A stretch of DNA of 42,370 nucleotides from Chara braunii. Its lineage: Eukaryota > Streptophyta > Charophyceae > Charales > Characeae. The position numbers and the translations under genes were made by a program. The stretch is taken from positions 1,171,414 through 1,213,783 of the forward strand of contig BFEA01000037.1 in the NCBI GenBank assembly GCA_003427395.1. The letters run 5' to 3'. The stretch's first letter is position 1; each line of letters opens with the position of its first letter. Positions 35,078-42,370 of the stretch are shown piece after piece. Below the pieces are notes generated by a model. That model had not been told where the DNA came from and searched no databases. It saw nothing but the letters and a program-made list of their open reading frames with translations.

Positions 35078-35800
35078 TCCTGATGAGCCCCGCATCTGGC
35101 ATTAGGTAAGCCTCTTTCCCACGACTCTCCTCCAACTACTTCGATAGGCAGGATGAGCAAAGTCGAACTGAGTCTCCCCTCAGAACGTGGGCAGATGGGT
35201 ATGATTTGACCTGGCAACTTGGCTTCCGATCGTGGCTGCGTTGCCTGCCTGAGTGCAAAACGAGAGTGAATCTTCCACTCAAAACACGGGGAGGTACACC
35301 GTTTTTCAGTCTTGTGTGCAGAAAGATAAGCAAGGCTACTTCGATTATTGGGAGGGGTGGGGTCGATTGGCCCTTCTGATGGTATGCGCAGGCCAACAGG
35401 TAAGACCCCAGCCTCACGGCAGACCTCATGCTACTCCAATCTTCATCGATAGGATGCACATCGCACTAGCAACAGGTACGTATCTACTTCAAGCCTACCT
35501 CACACCTCTTTCATTGACTGACGGACAACCCCCTGCCGTCAAGCAATTCTTCAACCCCTCGGCCGGACTCATGATACTTTCATCGACAGAATGTGCGAAA
35601 TCGAGTGTATCCACCGCTCAAATATGGAAATATACACTATTGTCCGGCCATGCGCACAAAAATTTAGAGAGAGGCTACTTGCATCGATGGGATGAGCATC
35701 GCATCAACCAACAGGTAGGTCTTCTATCCCACGGCTGGTCTCATGCTACTTTCATCGATAAGGTAGACAAAATCGAATAAATCTTCCGCTAGAATACGGT
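35078..35800. repeat. Four degenerate sub-repeats anchored on AGGTAAG-like sites
   Basis: Units share 'gatgagcatcgcatc...aacaggtaag', 'ccacggc..acctcatgctac', 'tttcatcgataggatg' and 'gcaaaatcgaat..atcttcc'. The AGGTA anchors lie near 35104, 35398, 35473 and 35711. AGGTAAG matches the plant 5' splice-site consensus but recurs as part of a non-coding repeat; similar sites occur near 31969 and 33612. Confidence 0.65.
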
Positions 35801-35929
35801 CGAATACGCTTCCACACAGAAACTTATTTCCCCGGGCATAGCAAAAAACCACCCTACCACCAAAACTACGTCCTCATCATAGGAACCGACCGCACCACTG
35901 AACTCGGGGTATACCAGAACCCTTACTTA

Positions 35930-36400
35930 GCCTCTTAGTTCACTCGATTCCGTACAGAGTCGAGTGAAAACTTCATTTTTACAAGCCACTATATCCACTA
36001 TTTATCCTTCCTTTGCGCACTTTTTTTCTCACCTACCTCCTGTTTTATTAATTTTTTACTAATTCTAACTTCGAACTCGGGGTCGCCAGCCCCCAAAACC
36101 TATGATTCAAGTCCTTCCTCACTCGATCCTACCCGGAAACAAATGAGATATACATCTCTCATCTCCTCTCCTCTCCTTCTCCCATCTCCTCTCCTTTTTG
36201 CCCATCGCCATCTCCACGCGACTTGTTTTTCTACTAACTCCTATACCACTAACTTTCATCTAAAACTAACATCGGATTCGGGGTCGCCATGGTCTGAAAC
36301 CCCAAAGTTGGTCTTTACCCCGGCTGATTCCATTAAGGAACGGGCAAGTTATGTCCCCTTCACTCCGCCATCTCCCATCTCCCCCTTCATTCTTGTCTTC
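35930..36400. repeat. Stem-loop repeat array 2, related to 32520-32960
   Basis: Three units near 35941, 36120 and 36320. The first carries CACTCGA...TCGAGTG (35941-35947/35960-35966); the later stems are eroded. The linker blocks 'ctaattctaacttcgaactcggggtcgcc' and 'ctaaaactaacatcggattcggggtcgcc' repeat. CT-rich DNA (ctcctctcctctcc) lies near 36160-36200. Confidence 0.7.
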
Positions 36401-37160
36401 GAGTGTACCCGGCGTCAGATCCTGTCCTGATTCATTCGGCTCTCCCCGACGTTGCTCCCCTGCCCACTAACACAGTCCCTGTGGTAGCGGCCCCGCAACG
36501 CCCAGCACAGTCTGGTCAGGTTATCTCGACAATATTCCAAAAGTGGCCGACTACCCGATGGCTCGAGTAGTCCTTCGCCCTTCTAACCTGCCCGACGAGC
36601 GGTGTGTCCAGCAGATACCGCTGCCGTCCCGCCACAATCCTTTCCTACCCACTTCACTCCGGCGGAACCCGTCACCACCTCGAGCCAGCATTGGCTCAAC
36701 TCCTACTCAGACAGCTGGCCGCGGGACTAAGGGCGCGGCCCGCTGTATGACCTATGCGTGGGCCTTGGTGAACCGGGCCCTTCGCGGACCTTGGTGATAA
36801 TATCAAACAGTAAAAAGGGAACTTTTGAAGGCAGAAGAAATGGAAAACCCCCTTTGTGGACAGCAGCCAGGGCCCTGCGCTCACTGCCGTGGTGCCCTCG
36901 CCCAACATAGTTCACCATTTTCGGGTCCCAATCACGCGCCCTGATCTGACTCTCTCTCAACCAAATAGCGGGCGGTGGCCAGTGCGCTCACTAGAGGCCC
37001 CGCCGCTCAGGTTCTTCTTCGGCCTCGTGGACCGAATTACCCGCGGGCTTGCATGCATGTTGACCTCCTCGGTCCGCGTCTTTCAAGACAGGAAGAGTAG
37101 AGGAGTTATATTGGTATCCTGAACACGCGCAGGTCCGCTCAACTCCTCAAGTTAGTATCC
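36401..37160. other. GC-rich non-coding domain, second copy
   Basis: Ordered similarity to 32961-34150 (see that entry). An 84-codon frame at 36543-36797 shows no domain and is not kept in the first copy. Confidence 0.45.
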
Positions 37161-37319
37161 GGCCCCGTTTGAACAGTAGTCATAATAAGAAAATAGCCTT
37201 CACGGAGGTTCGCTTGTACCGCCCTGGCCTTGCCGCGAAGCCCCGTGGACCGCCAAACCACGGGGATAACCTCATCGGCCCCTCAACCCGGCAGTCTTCT
37301 CGAGCTACTCTAACATCGC

Positions 37320-37392
37320 GCGTCGTTGCTGCTCAATCTCGATCCCTGAATCCCTTTGATGAAAGTCCGATGCTCTAACCAATAGTGCTAGG
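37320..37392 (-). repeat. tRNA-like segment, possible SINE head
   Basis: The - strand reads TAGCACTATTGGTTAGAGC (A-box-like) and, further on, GGGATCGAGATTG, a weak B-box. It looks like an eroded tRNA-derived sequence rather than a working tRNA: the anticodon and T arms do not pair well. No poly(A) tail or target duplication identified. Confidence 0.35.
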
Positions 37393-37780
37393 CCTAAGTC
37401 TTGGTCTAGTTCTGACGGACACCTAAAATTAAACCGGTACTGCGCGACGCGCAGACCTATCGAAATACTTTCAGAACCACCTTGTCGTCGATGTCGTCCT
37501 CCGTCCGTACGCACGAGTCGCAAGTAAGCGCTCTGATCCCGAGACATCATCCAATTAACCCTAGTTTAATCAAAGGTAAAAATCCGACCGGCAATCCCGC
37601 CGGCTCTTCAATCATCAACAAATAAAAAGATCACGCGCGCCTCAAATCTGCGCGCCCACACACTCTTGATTCTAGTCAACCATCCTGTCAAACATCAACC
37701 CCAGACTCAGCCGCGCCTCGCGCGGTATATTTAGGCTTCAAACCGAACTTATTTTTTGTCACTTGCAAAACCCAGGGCGG

Positions 37781-37798
37781 ATACCCTTGTAAGGGTAT
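37781..37798. repeat. Second copy of the ATACCCTT-GT-AAGGGTAT palindrome
   Basis: 8-bp perfect arms. Its right flank '...actgacagcg' parallels '...acgacagcg' at 34414-34423, so the palindrome plus adjacent 'gacagcg' is repeated as one junction about 3.4 kb apart. Confidence 0.7.
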
Positions 37799-38089
37799 TC
37801 ACACTGACAGCGTTCCACGCTGGTGGCTAGCAAGACCAGTTCTCCTGAACCGGTAGCGCAACGGCGGAGCGCGTAGCGCCGACCGAACGCTTCTCCACCT
37901 CTCCCCCAACATCATTGCTCTCTGGCATGTTTGTTTCTTTCTTTTCTTCTCTTTTCTTTTCTTTTTTCCCTTCAGGCAGACCGCCAGCACCGGCGCACCA
38001 GTGCCACTTCGGAAATTCCCACTGCAGGTACCCTCACGCACAAGGCTCGGAAAATAGTGGTGCGGAGTGGGCAGGTACTTTCGGGATTT
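37799..38089. other. Unassigned non-coding DNA
   Basis: A T/C-rich run near 37930-37975 and no convincing frame. Part of it may be the body or tail of the SINE-like element to the right. Confidence 0.3.
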
Positions 38090-38400
38090 TAGGTGCGGGT
38101 GTACTGGTGGTTTAAAACACATCCAGATTCAGGAGCTGTATCCTTTTCGCTAGTGGGACCTTGGCCCTGGCCACTCCCAACCTGCAGGTGGGCGATACCA
38201 GCCAGGTAGCATAAGGGACCATGGCAATCCCCTTCCCTCCGAATCACTGCTGATAGGGGGATCCAGTGGTCTATCTCTAAGCGGCGGGCGCCAAATATGC
38301 CCTGGAAGGTACATGAGCCCAATGGGGATTGAACCCACAACGTGCTGAAGACCACTTGAGAGCCTTACGAACTGAGTTGGGCCGCTGGATTTCATTTTGG
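38090..38400 (-). mobile_element. SINE-like element with tRNA-derived head
   Basis: On the - strand, 38383-38316 folds like a tRNA. GGCCCAA pairs with TTGGGCT over 7 bp (one G-U), the T arm is GTGGG-TTCAATC-CCCAT, an A-box-like CAACTCAGTTCG lies at 38379-38368, and GGTTCAATCCC gives a good B box. The D and anticodon arms are degenerate, so it is not a functional tRNA. About 220 bp of unrelated body follows (toward 38090). The 3' end and target duplication were not resolved. Confidence 0.55.
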
Positions 38401-38636
38401 ATTTGAACTCTGAAGGTTAGCAGTTCATAGTTTACCCACAACGTGCTGAAGACCACTTGAGAGCCTTACGAACTGAGTTGGGCCGCTGGATTTCATTTTG
38501 GATTTGAACTCTGAAGGTTAGCAGTTCATAGTTTACCGACAACGTGCTGAAGACCACTTGAGAGCCTTACGAACTGAGTTGGGCCGCTGGATTTGATTTT
38601 GGATTTGAACTCTGTAGGTTAGCAGTTCATAGTTTA
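38334..38636 (-). repeat. 101-bp tandem repeat, three copies, covering the tRNA-like head
   Basis: Units start at 38334, 38435 and 38536, exactly 101 bp apart, and are almost identical; the third differs at a few bases (tttgatttt, ctgtagg). Each contains the A-box half of the tRNA-like head plus upstream DNA, but only the first is joined to the B box and body. Confidence 0.95.
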
Positions 38637-39679
38637 GGCCCGTTGGCTCCTGACCCGCCTCCCCCCCATGAGGAATAAAAAGGACCTGGCCCCATGAACA
38701 GGGTAAAATGCAGATGTAATCCCCTTTTTGATACCTGGTTAGAGTAGCCCACTGGCAGCAGGTAACGATCCGGCGCAAATGGCGAGTCGCTCTCGCCGAA
38801 AATTCCAGACCAACGCAGGCTTGCACCTAGGTCGTGTCTCGTCCATGCATCTCTTCGCTTCCCTCGGGAGGGATCCAGGTGGAACATGTTTCGCTCCACT
38901 TTTCCTCTCCCTTGTCCTTTTGCCTTTTCCTGATTGGGTACTCCGGTACTCTCTCTCAATTGGGTACTCCGGTACTCACTCTCAATTCCGCAATTCGATA
39001 CCTGTTTTCAATCGGACCGAGGGGAGTGGCGTTCGCCGTGGGACGTTCTCTGACCATCATCGGCCGTTGCCACCAGTGTGCTCGCCATGGACATGAGCAT
39101 CTCAACCAGAGAGGCTCCAGTAGAGCGGCTCGGAGAGACGGTATTTCCCTTCTCTGCTGTGTTTCTTTGTGCATGTTTCTGGAGTTCCTACAATTTTATG
39201 CAACGGAGCTTATTCTTCACTTCATGAAAAAGTGTCTCTGATGAGGCGTGGTTCTCGGTGGCCTTCGGCGAAAAGCGGTCAAGGGCTGCCGCCCCCTCTT
39301 TAGCAGAATTTCATCTTGAACTGGTCTCTGCCATGGTTACGGCGAGCTCCAGCTTCTCCTATCTGTCTCGCTCTTTCTCCCTTTCCGGCCTCCTCTTGCC
39401 TTCAGCGTTCTATCAAACCTGTTTCCTGCAGTCGGTAGCAGTTCAAGTCCGTGGTCAGCAGCTAATGGCCCCTATTCGATGATCTCTCGCTCTGCCCAGA
39501 AGCCATGATGGCAAGGGACTTTCGACTTTTATTGGTGTATTGTCCTCCATTCCATTGATTGAAAGTTTCGGTGATAAGGATTTTTTCATGGTTTTCTTGT
39601 TCGATTGTTATCGTTGGCTAATGGTTATGCTTTATTTTGTGGAAATTCGGATGCGAGTAAGTCTGTCTATAAGTAACCC
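38637..39679. other. Unassigned DNA with a 26-bp tandem duplication
   Basis: Contains two tandem copies of a 26-bp unit (attgggtactccggtactct...) starting at 38933 and 38959. Frames of 135 codons (38834-39241 +) and 74 codons (39258-39482 +) have no recognisable domain. Composition is more balanced than elsewhere, so a decayed gene or an unknown element cannot be excluded. Confidence 0.3.
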
Positions 39680-39681
39680 TA

Positions 39682-39823
39682 CAGTCTTCCCCCGAATACA
39701 ACGTACGGTCAGTATAGCTGAATTTGGTGTATCTAACGTACGGCCATTATAGCTGAATTTGGTGTATCTTTCGGTCTATATATTTAGCTATAATGACCGT
39801 ACGTTGTATTCGGGGGAAGACTG
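39682..39823. mobile_element. 142-bp MITE with TA target duplication (Tc1/mariner/pogo-like)
   Basis: Terminal inverted repeats begin CAGTCTTCCCCCGAATACAA on both ends and match at 37 of 38 positions. TA flanks both sides (39680-39681, 39824-39825). A 35-bp piece of the left end is duplicated in tandem (39700-39734 and 39735-39769). The same TIR family bounds the 105-bp element at 5788-5892. CAGT ends with TA duplication fit Tc1/mariner/pogo elements. Confidence 0.9.
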
Positions 39824-39825
39824 TA

Positions 39826-40589
39826 GCGAAGCATCCTCTGTCAATGTTGCTTCGGTCGATATCAGATTTGTCTCAGTCGCTTCCGTTGCTTTGTTTCCAG
39901 CTCGCCTTGGGTGTATCGGATGAATTGATCGACGATCAAAACCCTTTTCCCAAATGGTTGGATGGGAAGTAAAGTCGACGTGCTCATTCTTTTTTGTTAA
40001 TGGCTCATCAAATTTTATGTGTTGAGACCGCTTCTCCAGCAAAGCTCCTCTCTAGCGTACGTTGATCAGGGATCTCTTAGGACATATTCCGCCACTAGTC
40101 TTTCCATGATTCCCTTCGGTGATAACAATGCAAAGCCGTTCTCTATTTTAATTCTCTCCTACCTCACAACGTTAGGTGAGTATCAGAAATAGGGATGTGA
40201 GGGGATGGCTCTTAGATCGTATATATACGGGAGTCCATGTACAATTAGTCAGGATATCGAGCGATTAGAAACTGCTTTGTTTGTGAATTATGAACCTGGC
40301 TGCGTAGTCAGGATTGCGTAGTTAATACAGTAATTAGCCAATTACTTACGTTTGGGCATCCACTTCAATTCGGGGGAATGTGATCGAGCAGCACCTCATC
40401 AGCGTGCCCGATTGGGCGCCCTCTTCCATCCCACACACCTCTTTTTCTCTCTCCTCTTTCATCTTCATCAACTTTGTCGTCCTCCTTGTCCACGTCATAC
40501 CACCGCGCGGCGGGTGTTTGAGGATGACGGGGGCCAGCAGTTGAAGGTGGGCGACGAGGGTGATGACTGCGGAGCGGGAAAGCTTTGAC
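39826..40589. other. Unassigned DNA
   Basis: No convincing gene. A frame at 39788-40042 on the - strand overlaps the MITE end and has no domain. Confidence 0.3.
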
Positions 40590-40905
40590 AATGGCGGGAC
40601 GAAGATGACTGAGGTGGAGGACGAGGTGGAGGTGGAAGGAAGGCCGAGGTCGATGAGGAGGAGAACGACCAGGAGGAAGAGGTGGTGGGAGACGTACAGA
40701 AGAACGAGGAGAGGATGTTGACTTCCTAAACATAGTGCCACGTTGGACCAGCGAAGAGGAGAAAGTGGACGAGGAGGAGGCGGAGCAGGGAAGGTTGACG
40801 AGGAGTGGGAGGACGTGGACAGGTCGGACGACAGAGAGATGGAGATGAAAGAGGAGGAAGAAGTCGAAGGCACAGAGAGAGAGAGAGAGAGAGAGCATGG
40901 GAAGG
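40590..40905. repeat. Purine-rich GGA/GA low-complexity tract
   Basis: GAGGA/GGTGGA-rich + strand ending in (GA)n near 40877-40897. It generates long artefactual frames, including the longest N-free frame of the window (40346-41005, - strand, 219 codons, Ser/Leu/Pro-rich). It is not called a gene because of the low complexity and the absence of any domain. Confidence 0.7.
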
Positions 40906-41141
40906 TAGACAGGACACATCGCACCAATCGAAAACCAATTTCCCACGTGTCACGACCTCCCAGCGTCTTCTCTCTCTGACGCATGCGCATGCGAGAGCAT
41001 GACACGAATGAGTGTATGTGTGTCAGAGAGAAATCAGAGCTGCTCTCTCTGTCTCCACCCTGTTACACCCGATCCCCGATCGATCCATGAAGTCTATAAC
41101 ATCGTCCTATCGATGGATGGAGTACATGACTGCATACTTGA

Positions 41142-41204
41142 ATGGAGTCGATGGACCGATGGATGGAGTCTATAGATCTCTATCCATCGCTCCATCGACT
41201 CCAT
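41142..41204. repeat. Long hairpin built of 'cgatggatgga' units
   Basis: Arms 41142-41164 and 41182-41204 pair over 23 bp with one mismatch around a 17-nt loop; core GGAGTCGATGGA/TCCATCGACTCC. Related 'cgatggatggagt' phrases occur at 41110-41123. Confidence 0.8.
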
Positions 41205-41309
41205 ACCCATCTGTGTCAGAATCTGCCTCCTCGTCCATCCAGAGTCGTCGCAGCGGATGCATACTCGTTATCTCCCCCGCGTCTTCCGAGATCCACATAG
41301 GTTGCTAGA

Positions 41310-41916
41310 ACTGAAAAGCTCTCCACTTTATGGCCGAGTGTCAAATATTTGTCTCTTCCCAAAAAAAAAAAAAAAAAAAAATTGTCTCAATATTTGGCCG
41401 TGAAAGCAAATGAAAAATTCAGAGAACTTTCCCTGCTGCCCCTCCTCCCCAGTTTTGTCTTCCTCCTGCCCCCCCCCACCCAATCTGCTCCGGTATTTGG
41501 CTATCATAAACAATATATGCATATACATATATTGCGATTTCCTCTTTTTCCCTCCAACCTCTTCTTGCGGAAATCCGCATGTATTGGTTGGAGTCAGAAG
41601 CTCTCCACCTTCTGTCGGTGTATAAAATATCGGTCCGAATATTTGGCCATAATAATAAAAAGAATCGACCATATTTGCTACCGCCGTTCTGTCATTCTCC
41701 CGCCCCTCTCCCCCACTTCTTCGACTACCCAATGTCTGTTCCAGTATTTCGCGAATTCTGTCCACCTTCTGTCGGTGCATCGAATCTGTTCGAATATTAG
41801 GCGAAAATCAAACAACAGAAATCGAGAAATACCTCTACATCCATTGACGGTCATTACGGTTCCTCTTTCACCCTCCCCCCCCTCTCCTTTCCTTCGACTA
41901 TCAAATACCTGTTCTG
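41310..41916. repeat. Degenerate direct repeats with CT-rich linkers
   Basis: 'agctctccaccttctgtcggtg' recurs in variants near 41315, 41602 and 41756, each followed by 'aatatttggcc'-like DNA and a C/T-rich block (near 41440-41480, 41695-41725 and 41868-41895). A run of about 20 A lies at 41361-41380. The long + strand frame 41349-41939 runs through poly(A) and CT tracts and is not taken as a gene. Confidence 0.6.
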
Positions 41917-41996
41917 CTGTCACTTCCCTACATATATAACTAAGCTAATTTTCGGGCTGTCACTTCCCTACATATATAACTAAGCTAATTTTCGGC
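41917..41996. repeat. 40-bp tandem duplication
   Basis: Two copies of the unit 'ctgtcacttccctacatata...' (40 bp each, starting at 41917 and 41957), nearly identical. Confidence 0.95.
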
Positions 41997-42098
41997 CCGT
42001 GGTAAGCAGACGATCTGGGCCCTGCGATTTTACACTTCGCGACGGTCCCCATCGTCTGCTGATCGTTTGCTCTTAGAAGTTGAACCGTCGTGGCCTAC

Positions 42099-42370
42099 GA
42101 GCCAGCGCCAGTACCAAAGCGTGTTACGAGCCAGCGCCAGTACCAAAGCGTGTTACGAGCCAGCGCCAGTACCAAAGCGTGTTACCGGCCCTACTGCACC
42201 AGGGCCTGTACCTGGCCCACGCGCCAGCGCCACTGCACCAGGGCCTGTACCTGGCCCACGCGCCAGCGCCTACCAAATTGTGTTACCGGCAGGTACCGCA
42301 CGCGTGTGACCGGTAGGAACCTCACGCGGTACCTACCGCACCAGGGCCTGTACCTGGCTCACGCGCTACC
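42099..42370. repeat. GC-rich compound minisatellite (29-bp and 39-bp units), continues past the window
   Basis: Three identical 29-bp units (gagccagcgccagtaccaaa + gcgtgttac) at 42099, 42128 and 42157. Then come two 39-bp units at 42193 and 42232 (actgcaccagggcctgtacc...), and a variant from 42338 to the end. Both unit types share 'gccagcgcc'. Two frames cross it, but the unit lengths and lack of a domain argue against coding. Confidence 0.95.

Noticed and set aside
38316-38383. Functional tRNA gene
   Set aside because: Acceptor and T arms pair, but the D and anticodon arms do not form properly and no clear anticodon loop is present; a SINE head is more likely.
40346-41005. 219-codon - strand frame, Ser/Leu/Pro-rich
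   Set aside because: It is the complement of a GGA/GA-rich low-complexity tract; no domain, and competing long frames exist in all three phases on both strands.
41349-41939. 196-codon + strand frame
   Set aside because: It starts in a poly(A) run coding for lysines and passes through CT-rich degenerate repeats.

Overview
The window looks like transposon-dense intergenic DNA of a plant nuclear genome. I found no open reading frame with a recognisable protein domain on either strand. No gag, protease, reverse transcriptase, RNase H, integrase or transposase motif is visible, and no intact host gene. The plant assignment rests on three primer-binding sites that match the 3' end of tRNA-Asp, a primer typical of plant Ty3/gypsy elements of the Athila/Tat(Ogre) group, and on nested plant-style MITEs. 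The species cannot be named from the sequence. Boundaries and homologies were judged by eye and are approximate unless exact ends are given.

Layout, left to right. About 270-4197 is one copy (L0, + orientation) of a long terminal repeat (LTR). About 4210-6250 is a tandem array with a period near 173 bp. At 6285-6475 is a purine-rich tract. About 6636-27424 is a head-to-tail chain of the same LTR family on the - strand: LTR A, internal A, LTR B, internal B, LTR C, internal C. The primer-binding sites at 12799-12816, 20213-20230 and 27404-27421 repeat at 7.2-7.4 kb. Each unit has a very long LTR (about 4.5-5 kb) and a short non-coding internal region (about 1.9-2.5 kb), so this is a LARD-like non-autonomous retrotransposon chain. 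About 27424-37780 holds two more divergent relatives of the LTR, packed with internal sub-repeats, stem-loops and palindromes. About 37300-38640 has tRNA-derived (SINE-like) heads, one with a threefold 101-bp tandem duplication. About 38640-42370 is non-coding, with a Tc1/mariner/pogo-like MITE, purine-rich DNA, degenerate repeats and a GC-rich minisatellite that runs off the end.

Younger insertions can be dated against the chain because sister copies keep the empty sites: a 366-bp element in LTR B with an 8-bp target duplication, an 859-bp hAT-like element in LTR C with an 8-bp duplication (it contains the 448-N assembly gap), a 105-bp MITE inside one satellite unit with a TA duplication, and a roughly 287-bp insertion in internal region A.

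I do not see a new protein-coding system. The most unusual features are the LTR chain with giant LTRs and tRNA-Asp priming, the opposed LTR copies around a satellite, a run of six consecutive stem-loops in L0, and the 'LTR end plus palindrome' junctions at 34.4 and 37.8 kb.
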